A stretch of 34,540 nt of DNA from Methanobacteriota archaeon. GTDB lineage: Archaea; Thermoplasmatota; Poseidoniia; Poseidoniales; Poseidoniaceae. The notes under the pieces were generated by a model that was not told the origin of the DNA, did not search any database, and was given only the letters and a program-made list of their open reading frames with translations. The translations under genes and the position numbers were made by a program. Each line of letters begins with the position of its first letter. Positions within the stretch are counted from its first letter, which is position 1. Of this stretch, positions 24,847 to 34,300 are shown piece by piece. The stretch covers positions 1 to 34,540 of the forward strand of contig PAGK01000027.1 in NCBI GenBank assembly GCA_002704515.1, in the 5' to 3' direction.

Positions 24847-25389
24847 GTGGCAGGCGGTTCAATGGATGTTCGCGTCGAAAACCAGCTCGTTCGCTTTGTC
24901 TGTCCGACCCCCCTCGACCACGACCGAGTTGTTTCAGAAGTCGGTGGTCAGCGCAACAGCGGTGTTGTCATCAAAGCCATGGAACGCCCACGGGCGACCT
25001 TGGTGGTCGATGAAGAAGGGCGCATCGTCGTACACGGAACCCATCGTGTAGAAGCGGCCCGTGCTGCTGCGAAAGAACTCCTCTTGCGCATGGGCATGGA
25101 CGACAGTGGGCTCGTGGCTGAGATGGGACCAGTCGTCGTTTCTTTCCAATTTGATCAAGCGGTGAACCTCGAAGCCATTCCAGCAGCCCTGCCTTCCGGC
25201 ACCGCCGAATTTGATGCTCGGCTCGGTTGCACCACCCTCGCCGATGCCCGCCACAGCCTCACCGTCCAAATTTGGCCCAACGGGAAGTGCATTGTGGCTG
25301 ATGCCCGCCACCCGAACATGGTCGCCATGGCTGCCGTGTACTGGAAGGGTGTGTTCAACGACCGTGGGTTTTTCGTCGACCGAATTTGA
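24847..25389 (+). CDS. divergent TATA-binding-protein-fold protein
   Basis: A 180-residue protein, the usual archaeal TBP length, with two similar halves. Half 1 (about 6-85) shows VENQLVRFVCPTPLDHDRVV, then RPRATLVVDEEGRIVVHGTHRVEAARAAAKELL; the Pro-x-x-Thr-x-x-Val ... Gly-x-x-Val-x-x-Gly-x pattern mirrors TBP (P-K-x-T-x-L-I-F-x-S-G-K-x-V-x-T-G). Half 2 (about 92-175) shows VVVSFQFDQAVNLEAI, then LTVQIWPNGKCIVADAR. The phenylalanine pairs that intercalate into the TATA box are not obvious, so DNA binding may differ. It could be a paralogue of the main TBP, an anti-TBP or an unrelated TBP-domain protein. The start is the GTG at 24847, six bases after a GGAGGAATAAC site that overlaps the previous stop. 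Co-directional with the TatD-like gene, nine bases downstream. Confidence 0.75.
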   Translation: MAGGSMDVRVENQLVRFVCPTPLDHDRVVSEVGGQRNSGVVIKAMERPRATLVVDEEGRIVVHGTHRVEAARAAAKELLLRMGMDDSGLVAEMGPVVVSFQFDQAVNLEAIPAALPSGTAEFDARLGCTTLADARHSLTVQIWPNGKCIVADARHPNMVAMAAVYWKGVFNDRGFFVDRI

Positions 25390-25398
25390 GGGAACGCC

Positions 25399-26265
25399 AT
25401 GGTCTATGACGGCCCAATTCTCGACAACCATTTCCACCTCAATCGCCGAGGGCTGTTTTTGGACGCAGCCAGGCAATTTCAACGGGCAGGTGGCACCGAT
25501 GTGGTGTTGGTTCATTGTCCCGATTTCGCAGCGCCCCCGGAAACGCTGGAGGGCCATCAAGCGGCCTACCGCGACACGGTGGCGATGGCTCAATCCGTTC
25601 GAGAGGACGTTGGCCTTGGTGTGAGGGTCGTCTTGGGACCTCATCCGGCCGCCTTTGCCCATCAGTTCGAAAGGTGGGTTGGGGCCGAGGGAGAGTCTGG
25701 AAAGGAACGTGCCGTCGAGAATTATCGCCATTCCATTGAAGCGGCGCTCGCCTTTGTTCACGAAGGCCAGGCCCACGCCATTGGCGAAGTGGGTCGGCCT
25801 CACTGGCCGGTCTCGGATGAAGTGTGGAATCTATCCAATGAATTGCTTGACGAAACCATGCACTTGGCCGCTCAAGAAGGCCTTCCTCTCCAACTCCATG
25901 TAGAAGGGGAAAGCGATGACACCTACTCGGATCTGGCTGCTCGTGCACGTCGTCAAGGCATGGATCTGCGAAAGTTGGTCCGGCATTATTCTCCTCCAGA
26001 TGTGCGTTCGTCCAACACCCACGGTCTAACACCGAGTGTGCTTTGCGGAAAGGGAGCGTTGGAACGTTTGCTTGAGACACATCGTGAGGCCAAGAATGGC
26101 TTCTTCCTTGAGACGGATTACATGGATGATCCACGGCGACCGGGGGCGGTCCTCGGGCCAAAAACGGTGCCAAAACGCACACAGCAACTCTTGGATGCGG
26201 GCATTGACGAGGCCGTGATGTGGAACACGCACAAGGAATTGCCCACCTTGGTCTACGGCGAGTGA
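25399..26265 (+). CDS. TatD-related metal-dependent hydrolase (archaeal COG1099 type)
   Basis: A 288-residue TIM-barrel amidohydrolase. The first metal motif is DNHFHL (His-x-His at residues 10-12 region), a Glu follows in AIGEVGRPHW, a His in LQLHVEG, another His in LVRHYSPPD and a late Asp in ETDYMDD. This order matches the TatD/PHP-like hydrolases, which in archaea form a distinct group of uncharacterised enzymes; nuclease or phosphoesterase activity is likely. The start at 25399 has GAGGGAACGCC upstream. It follows the TBP-like gene after nine bases, so the surface protein, unknown protein, TBP-like and TatD-like genes form one co-directional cluster. Confidence 0.85.
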   Translation: MVYDGPILDNHFHLNRRGLFLDAARQFQRAGGTDVVLVHCPDFAAPPETLEGHQAAYRDTVAMAQSVREDVGLGVRVVLGPHPAAFAHQFERWVGAEGESGKERAVENYRHSIEAALAFVHEGQAHAIGEVGRPHWPVSDEVWNLSNELLDETMHLAAQEGLPLQLHVEGESDDTYSDLAARARRQGMDLRKLVRHYSPPDVRSSNTHGLTPSVLCGKGALERLLETHREAKNGFFLETDYMDDPRRPGAVLGPKTVPKRTQQLLDAGIDEAVMWNTHKELPTLVYGE

Positions 26266-26348
26266 ACTGAATTCAAGAAGCATGGATTCGCACAGCATCC
26301 CCCCATCACATTGATGAAAGAGAATCACCACGTGTGTCCGTGAGGGAG

Positions 26349-27434
26349 ATGCAGTTCACGCGCCTTTTGGGATTGGCCGTCGTAGCGATGATGCTCTGTT
26401 GTGTTCTTCCGACCTCTTCTTCTCAAACCCCCACCGCTCCCGGCGTCGAGATCGATTGCGACGAAAAAAACCCGGAACTTGATGTTCATCCACTCAACGA
26501 CCCGGTGGTTGAAATCACCTGCACGGTGACGAACCCATCTTCGTTCCAAGAATCCATCAGCGTTGAGAAAGAATGGGACGGCCTTGAGGTCGATATGATG
26601 TTGGGAGAAGACACCTTTGATCTTGGACCCGAGGAAGAAGAGGACTTCACCGTCACCTTTACCGGACAGACGCGGCTTTCAGCCGAACTTTCCTATGACT
26701 TCACGCTCACCGCCACCGTCACCAACGTCGGCATGCTTGACTGGCCCGAGGCCCTGGCATCCAACGCAACCGTCAGCGGCGACCTTAGCATCGCCACCTT
26801 TGGCATGGTCGATTTGGACATCTCCGATCAGAGCACACGCACCATGGCCGATGGAGACGAAGTGACGATTTCATTCCAATTCCAAAACAACGGAAACGAT
26901 GAGGACAAAATCAGTGTTACGCTTTCGAATGCGGCCGAACTGGAAGCGGTTGGCTTCTCCTTCCCCGGCGGTACATTTGTCGCCGAGGATGTTGTTGAAG
27001 ACGGCGTTTCAACCGTCAGAGAACTCGTGATTCGGGCTCCTTCTGATTTGGCTGAAGATGCTCGCTACCAAGTCATCTTCCAAGCTGAAAGTGGAAACGA
27101 CAACGATGCTCCAGTGAGCGAGGTGACCATTTCTGTTCAGCTTGAAGCGAGCAGTTCGGCAGGTGGCCTTGGTGGCGGCTTGGAAGAAGTGGACAAGGAC
27201 ACTGTCGTCATGTACGGGAGCATCGCTGCTGCTGTCTTGTTCGGATTGATTTTCATCGTCGCTCTCGCTCGTACGCTTCGACGACGTGCCAATGCACAAC
27301 CCGTCTATGTCCCTCCCGTTGACATGGAGGACGAATTAGAGGACGAGGATGACGACTTGGACCTGTCTGAATTGGACGACCTTTTCTCGGAAGATGAGGA
27401 TGACGAATTCGACGACGTCTTCGCCGACCTTTGA
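26349..27434 (+). CDS. secreted, C-terminally anchored surface protein
   Basis: A 361-residue exported protein. The N-terminus is a signal peptide (MQFTRLLGLAVVAMMLCCVLPTSSS); two adjacent Cys could suggest lipid attachment but no clear lipobox is seen. The ectodomain has two or three beta-sandwich repeats resembling CARDB/NEW3-type domains (EITCTVTNPSSFQESISV, VTISFQFQNNGNDEDKISVTL), a Gly-rich linker (GGLGGGLEE), a membrane helix at about 290-312 (VVMYGSIAAAVLFGLIFIVALA), basic RTLRRR and a strongly acidic tail (DELEDEDDDLDLSELDD). The architecture is the same as the giant protein at 18.1 kb. The start could also be the GTG at 26334; a GAGGGAG lies too close to the ATG to be a normal site. 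A hairpin follows the stop. Confidence 0.85.
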   Translation: MQFTRLLGLAVVAMMLCCVLPTSSSQTPTAPGVEIDCDEKNPELDVHPLNDPVVEITCTVTNPSSFQESISVEKEWDGLEVDMMLGEDTFDLGPEEEEDFTVTFTGQTRLSAELSYDFTLTATVTNVGMLDWPEALASNATVSGDLSIATFGMVDLDISDQSTRTMADGDEVTISFQFQNNGNDEDKISVTLSNAAELEAVGFSFPGGTFVAEDVVEDGVSTVRELVIRAPSDLAEDARYQVIFQAESGNDNDAPVSEVTISVQLEASSSAGGLGGGLEEVDKDTVVMYGSIAAAVLFGLIFIVALARTLRRRANAQPVYVPPVDMEDELEDEDDDLDLSELDDLFSEDEDDEFDDVFADL

Positions 27435-27455
27435 AGGCTGATTTCGGCCTTTTTG
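27434..27455 (+). terminator. intrinsic-terminator-like hairpin with T-run
   Basis: AAGGCT (27434-27439) pairs with GGCCTT (27446-27451) with a final G-U, around GATTTC, and the right arm runs into TTTTTG. It overlaps the stop codon of the surface protein gene and should separate it from the fabI operon. Confidence 0.55.
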
Positions 27456-27513
27456 TCACCGTCGTGAACTCGGCCGATGTGACACGATTTTCTAGGCAAC
27501 ACTCAAAGGCTAG

Positions 27514-27529
27514 GTGTAGCGCACTACAC
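27514..27529. promoter_or_regulatory. operator-like inverted repeat before fabI
   Basis: GTGTAG-CGCA-CTACAC, a perfect 6-bp inverted repeat with a four-base spacer, ends 22 bases before the fabI ATG. An AT-rich CGATTTTCTA lies about 25 bases further upstream and could be the TATA element, placing the repeat at the likely transcription start, where a repressor would block initiation. It suits control of the fabI-megasynthase operon. Confidence 0.5.
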
Positions 27530-27551
27530 TTAATCCCCAAGGAGGAATTTC

Positions 27552-28343
27552 ATGCTTGGACTGAATGGGAAAACGGCCTTTGTGTTTGGTGTGGCCAGTG
27601 AAGATTCGATTGCTTGGGCGATTTGCAAGCAATTGGCAGCTGCTGGCGTGACCTTGTATTTGGGGTACCAGAAGCGATTTATGAGCCGTGTCTTCAAACT
27701 CAAAGACGAGCTCCCGGAGATTGGAGGTTTCTATCCTCTGGACGTTGCTTCGGACGCTACGACGCAGGAATTTTTCACGGCCTTTGCCGCTGAGCATCCT
27801 GGGAAAAAGGCCGACATCCTCGTCCATGCCATCGGCTTCGCCCCGCGGTCGTGCTTTGATCGCCCCATTCTGTTCGTGGAAGATGAAGACATCAACACGG
27901 CGATGACCATCTCTGCGAATTCACTTCAGCGATGTCTGAAGCACGCTCTCCCTTATCTTAACGACGGCTCGTCCACCATCACGCTCACGTACGCCGCCTC
28001 CAACCGCTTCGTTCCAAGTTACGGCATCATGTCCATGGCCAAGGCAGCGCTGGAATGCTGGACTCGGGAACTTGCTTGCCACCTTGGCCCAGAGGGTCAT
28101 CGTGTGAATGCCATTTCTTCCGGTCCTATTCGGACCATTGCAGCGAGCGGCATTCCAGGTTTCGACCGAATTCTTGACCACGTTGAGGCCAACGCACCCT
28201 TGCGAAGAAACGTCAGCCAGGATGACGTCGCAGGAGCAACCTTGTGGCTTGCGAGCCCACTTGCAGCTGGCGTTACGGGGCAATGCATCTACGTCGATGC
28301 TGGGTATTCGATCACCATGGTGCCAGAGAGCATTATGAACTGA
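27552..28343 (+). CDS. fabI: enoyl-ACP reductase, FabI-type
   Basis: A 263-residue short-chain dehydrogenase of the FabI branch, which reduces trans-2-enoyl-ACP to acyl-ACP with NAD(P)H. The NAD-binding start is FVFGVASEDSIAWAI, the FabI type of Gly motif (GVA-x-x-x-SIAWAI). HAIGFAPR at 92-99 is a FabI hallmark. The catalytic residues are at Y147, Y157 and K164 (TYAASNRFVPSYGIMSMAK), one residue off the E. coli FabI positions 146, 156 and 163. RVNAISSGPIRTIAASGI is the expected substrate-loop start. Length equals the bacterial enzyme. The ribosome site AAGGAGG is ideally placed. It stands nine bases before the megasynthase gene, so the two are one operon and the enzyme probably acts in trans on its ACP-bound intermediates. 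FabI is rare in archaea, so transfer from bacteria is likely. Confidence 0.93.
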   Translation: MLGLNGKTAFVFGVASEDSIAWAICKQLAAAGVTLYLGYQKRFMSRVFKLKDELPEIGGFYPLDVASDATTQEFFTAFAAEHPGKKADILVHAIGFAPRSCFDRPILFVEDEDINTAMTISANSLQRCLKHALPYLNDGSSTITLTYAASNRFVPSYGIMSMAKAALECWTRELACHLGPEGHRVNAISSGPIRTIAASGIPGFDRILDHVEANAPLRRNVSQDDVAGATLWLASPLAAGVTGQCIYVDAGYSITMVPESIMN

Positions 28344-28352
28344 GGTGCGATC

Positions 28353-31300
28353 ATGACCTTAACCACAGAAGACGGCAAACCTTGCGAAGGAATTGACCAG
28401 GGGCCCTTTGAGCCCATTGCGGTGATTGGTCTGGGTGCCCTGATGCCGGATGCTACCGACATCGAAGCCTTTTGGCAAAACGTGCTTGATGCGAAAGTGA
28501 GCATCCGTCCCCTGCCCGATGATCGCTGGCCGGGACCGCTCAACCATTTCTGGAAAGAAGGCGGCCCTGGCAATCACACCGAAGGGTATTCCTACGCCAA
28601 GATTGGAGCGCTCGTCTCCGATGCAGAATTTGATTGGCGCCGCTGGCGACAACCGCCCGGAACCCTTCCTCAAATTGACCCATGCCAACTGTGGGCGGTC
28701 TCGGTTTCGGCCGACGCCATCGAGCATGCAGGTTATGACGGCGAAGCCAAGGACATCGACCGTACACGCACTGGCGTGGTTTTTGCCAACGCCTTGGGTG
28801 GTGAAAATCGAAACCTGTCCAACCTTCGAGTGTGGTCCAACCACACGGCTACCCTCGCCAAGGAACACGGGATGCCTGATGGAAATGAAGCGTCCTTCAA
28901 GGAATCCATGCTCGAAGGCACGCCGCGGGTGGACGAGGACACCATGCCCGGAGAACTGGCCAACGTCGTTTCAGGCCGAGTCGCCAATCTCCTTGACCTG
29001 CAGGGACCAAACCATGCCATGGATGCCGCCTGCGCCTCGTCGATGGCGGCGGTCTTGGATGCATGCCGCTTGCTTCAAACGCGACAGGTGGACGTGATGC
29101 TGGCTGGAGCAACCGATCGGACCATGGATCCGGCTACTTTTGCTAAATTTTCAGCAATTGGAGCGCTCTCACCGACCCATTCTTCCCCCTTTGATGCTCG
29201 AGCGAACGGTTTCGTTATGGGCGAAGGTGCCGGTGTGATGGTGCTCAAACGACTGAGTGATGCCATTCGAGATGGAGATGAAATCTACAGTGTAATACGA
29301 GGAATTGGTGGTTCGTCCGATGGGCGAGGCAAAGGCATCACGGCTCCAAGTCAACGCGGCCAAATCCAAGCCATCGCCCGCGCCTACAGCCAGGCGGGGT
29401 ATCCAGCTTCATCCGTTGAATTGGTTGAGGCGCACGGCACATCAACAAAGGTCGGCGACGCCACTGAATTGTCCACGTTGTCTCGTCTGTGGACTGGAAT
29501 CGAAGGAGCCGGCAACATCGCTGTGGGTTCAATCAAATCGCAGATTGGCCACCTCAAAGCAGCCGCAGGCATCGCAGGCATCATGAAATCGGTCATGGCC
29601 CTGCACCATCGAACCATTCCTCCAAGTGCCAATTTCGAAACTCCCAATCCAACCGTTGATTGGTCCAACATTCCGTTCTTTGTCCCCACTTCACCTTTGG
29701 AATGGCCCCGTCCAGCCCAGCATCCACGTCGAGCAGGCGTGTCGGCCTTCGGCTTTGGTGGGACGAATTTCCACATCGCTCTCGAGGGCTACGAGCCCGA
29801 TTTCCATGCTCCGCTTGCCGCCGATTGGGACCAACGGTGGGCTGCTTACAGCGGCCAGGGTGCATCAGCACCCTCCATTTTCGATGGCACACTTCCTGCA
29901 ACCATGACTCATGATGACCTCAAGGCTGTTGAAGGAGGCGTCTTACTCCTTTCCGCCTCATCCTTGAACGGATTGCATGAGGCGTTGGCCAACACCTCAT
30001 TTAGTGGTCCCTTGTTTGACGACGATCCGAAGGGACGCCGTCTTTCAGAAGCACTCCAACACGCTAGCCAAACCTTCGATGCCGAGGCACCTTTCCGAAT
30101 GGCATTGGTTGCCACATCTTGGGCAGAATTTTCGAAGCGCCAGGCCCTCGCAGGTCAAGCCATGATGGACGCCGAAAAATGGGGCTTCCTTCAAGCCCAA
30201 GGCGTCCTCATCACCGACCAACCTCCGATGCCTCCAGAGGCGAAAACCGTTCACATGTATCCTGGCCAAGGAAGCCAATACGTCGGTATGACCGCCGATT
30301 TGGTTCAACGTTTCACGGCCCCTTCGGACGTATGGAGTCAAGCAGACGAAACCATGGTTGATGTCTTGGGCGGTGAAACCCTCTCCGGATTTGTCTTGCG
30401 TTCGTCCCTTTCCAAAGAAGAACTCAAGGAAGCAGAACACAAACTCAAGCAAACCGAATACACACAACCGGCGATGTTGACGGCCGATTTGGCCATCGAG
30501 CGCACGCTCCAAGCCTACGGGCACGCTCCCGACATGGTCGCTGGGCATTCCCTCGGCGAATACGCCGCTTTGATGTCATCTGGTATTCTTGACATGGACG
30601 GTGCTTTGCGGGCTGCTGCCGCCCGAGGCACAGAGATGGGTGCGGTCGAAATTGATGACAAAGGACTCATGGCAAGCGTGACCGCCCCGTACGCTGCGGT
30701 TGAAGCCGTGCTTGAAGCAACGGACGGTTATGTGATTGCGGCCAACAAGAACTCTCCCAAAATGACGGTGATTGCGGGCGAAACGGAACCGGTTAAGGCG
30801 GCCATGGCCGCCTTCGAGGCGCAGGGTTTCTCATGCATGCCTTTGGCGACCTCGCATGCCTTCCATTCCCGCATTGTAGCTCCGGCGAATGAGCCGTTGC
30901 GTCGTTTCTTGGAAGGACTTGAAATTCGATGGCCATCGGTGCCCATTACGGCCAACGTTGACGGAACATTCTACCCGACCGAAGGCGAAGATTCCAAAGC
31001 ATCAATCCTTGAGAAACTCGCTCCCCAAATGGCCTCATCGGTTGAGTGGACGAAACAGATCGAAACGATGTATTCAAACGGCGGCCGTCTCTTTGTCGAG
31101 GTTGGACCAAAGCGGGCTCTGACGATGTTTGCCATGCAGATTCTCGAAGACAAACCCCACGTCCCCATCATGACCAACCACCCAAAGCAGGGTGGCATTG
31201 CAAGTTTCATGACGGCCATTGGAGCACTTGCCCTCGCTGGTCGGCCGCCGGTTTGGCCAGCGTTGGATTCCGATGCTTTGCAAGCGGGTTTCAAAGCCGG

Positions 31301-34300
31301 TCCAATTGAGGCCAGAACGGCAAGCACCGTCTCGGCTTCAAACACCACAGCAGCGTTGGAATCGCTCCGAACACGAGCCCGCCCACTGCCGGGCAGCGGT
31401 GCTTCCGCTGCAGTGGCAACGGTCTCCGTTCAAGCCGGTCCGATGGATTCTGACTTCGCTAAAGACCGAGCCGTGCGTGCTTATGTTGGCGATCGCATCG
31501 CTCGGTACAGTGGGTATCCCGCTTCGTTCTGCCACGGGCATGTCTCGTTGATCGAAGGCCTAGGCCTCACAGCTCAACAGGTGCAAAGTGTGGCCTCCAC
31601 CATTGCTTCGGAGGCACAAGTTGACCCGGAATTTGACGGGTCCGCGGCTGTCACAGCGGGCGACCTCAACCGCTGGGTCCGTACCCCTCCAACTTCGTGG
31701 GCGCCCATGGCTACGGTTTCAGCTCCTTCATCGTTCAAGACCGTCCCCGTTCAAACGGTCGGGGCGCTCCAAACCACTTCACGTCGCGACGTGGACCCGT
31801 ACGTCGTCACGGGGGTTTCGCTTGGTTTGCCTGGTATGGACCGTGTGTTTTCAGAGGATGCCTTTGAGAAACTCGTCCGAGGCGAAACTTGCATCAGCGA
31901 AGTTTCCGATGAATACAAACAGCGTCTCCTTGACAAAAACATCGTCCGTCTCATCAAAGGCCGTGACGGTTCGGTCAACATGGACCAAGCCAAAGTGTTT
32001 GGTGACATTCCACAATTGGCTGGTCTCAAGGGCGCCTTTGACCTCGCCGAAGAGTTTGGAATTGATCCGAAGGCCATTCTTGCATGGGACATCAGCACGC
32101 AATTGGCCGTGGCAGCAGGTTTGCTTGCTCTACGAGACGCCGGTATTCCACTGACGCCCGTTGAGCAGATTGGCAAGGGTGGACTTCGCTTGATTCGAAA
32201 TTGGCAAGTCCCCCAAATACAACGCGAACGAACGGGTATCGTCTTTTCTTCTTGCTTCCCTGGTCTGCAGATGGGGCTCAAGCACGCCAAGGGCAATGGC
32301 GATGACGGCGAAGGCCGATTTGACCGCCGATATCTCTTCCAGACGCTCAACATGGGCCATTCACAATTTGCCCAATACACCGGTATTCGCGGCCCCAACA
32401 CGACCATCAACCTTGCATGTGCCTCCGCCACAGCAGCCTTTGGCGTCGCCGAAGATTGGCTCGATGCTGGCCGGGTTGACCGCGTGGTGATCATCAGCGG
32501 CGACGATGTTACCGGCGATGACATGTGGGAATGGATTGCCGGAGGCTTCGCAGCCTCCGGGGCCGCAGCCACCAACAACGTGGTTGAGGAAACTGCCCTT
32601 CCGTTTGACCGACGTCGAAACGGTTTGATTCTCGGAATGGGGGCTGCCGCCTTCGTCGTTGAGCGAAATTCCGAAGCTCAGCAACGTGGTGTTCAACCCA
32701 TTGCTGAATTCTTGGGTTCCACGACGGCTAATTCCGCTTATCACGGAACTCGATTGGACGTTGAACACGTGGGGCAAGTGGTCAATGGATTCATGACGGA
32801 CATGGAACGACGATGGGGACTTGATCGCCACGCCATGGCACCCAACACGGTCTTCTTTTCCCATGAAACTTACACGCCAGCCCGCGGAGGTTCGGCTCAA
32901 TCCGAAGTCAAGGCGCTGCGAGACACCTTCGGAGATTCGACCAATCAACTGGTGATCGCCAACACGAAAGGATTCACCGGACATCCAATGGCGGTTGGCA
33001 TTGAAGACGCCAGCATGTTCTACGGTTTGAAAACTGGACGGATTCCACCCATTGCCAATCATAAAGAAAACGACCCCGAACTCGGAGATTTGAATTTATC
33101 AAAAGGGGGAGACTACCCTGAATTGGAGTTCGGTCTCCGCTTCGCTGCCGGTTTTGGCTCACAAATCGCTCTTTCCTTGATGCGCCGTTGGCCCGTTGAA
33201 GGAGATCGCATTGACGGAGCCAAGTTGCTCGCTTGGGCGCGCAACCTCGCCGGTACGGACGAGGTTGTCATGCGCGTCCTGCAAAACAAACTCGTCGCTT
33301 ACGTCAACGGCGATGACAACCTCCACGGCGGCGTCCAAGGTGATGCTTGGCCTGCCACAGCACCTTGGGAAGGAAAACCATCAATCTCGCACGCACCGGC
33401 TGAACCGGCTTCAGCAGAACCTGAACCCTCTGTTCCCGCGGCTCCTTCGCCTGCGAAAACGGTCGCAGCACCGCCGGTGGTCAACGATGAATCAATGGTC
33501 TCAACCGTGATTGAAGTCGTTGTCAACCACACGGGCTACCCTGCCGACTTTGTTGAACTCGACCAGGACCTTGAGGGTGAGTTGGGCATTGACACGGTGA
33601 AGCAAGCCGAAATCATGGCCGATATCCGCGACCGGTTTGATTTGCCCGTCGATGAAGACTTCGTGTTGGCTGATTATCCAACCCTCAACCACATGATTGG
33701 CTACATTCAACACATGACTGGAGGCGGCTCGGTTCCATCGCCTGCTGAACTGACCCCTTCGCCTACGGAGCCCGTGATTGAAGAAATCCAACCTTCTCCT
33801 GCACCCGCTGCTGCTGCACCTGCGGCCTCACCGGTGGACGATGCTGGCATGACCGAAACGGTGGTCGCCGTGGTCGTTGAGCACACGGGGTATCCTGCTG
33901 ACTTCATTGAACTTGACCAAGATCTGGAGGGTGAATTGGGCATTGATACCGTGAAACAAGCCGAAATCATGGCGGACATTCGAGATCGGTTTGACTTGCC
34001 CATCGACGAGGATTTCGTGTTGTCGGACCATCCGACGTTGAACCATATGATTGGCTACATCCAACGAATGAAGGGTCAATCGCCGTCCTCAGCATCGTCC
34101 CCAGCGCCGGCAAGTGAACCTGCCCCTGCTCCTGCCCCGGCGTCTCCTGCGCCAACGCCCTCTGAACCAACCTTGCCTCCTGCGGCTGAGAAAGGTTCGA
34201 ACCCCGAGATTGAAGACGTGTTGGTTTCGGTGGTGGTCAGCCATACGGGTTATCCAGCAGACTTCATCGAAATGGATCAGGACCTCGAAGGGGAACTCGG

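Noticed and set aside
24934-25803. Long minus-strand open frame opposite the TBP-like and TatD-like genes
   Set aside because: It spans two well-supported plus-strand genes and their junction; composition is not protein-like.
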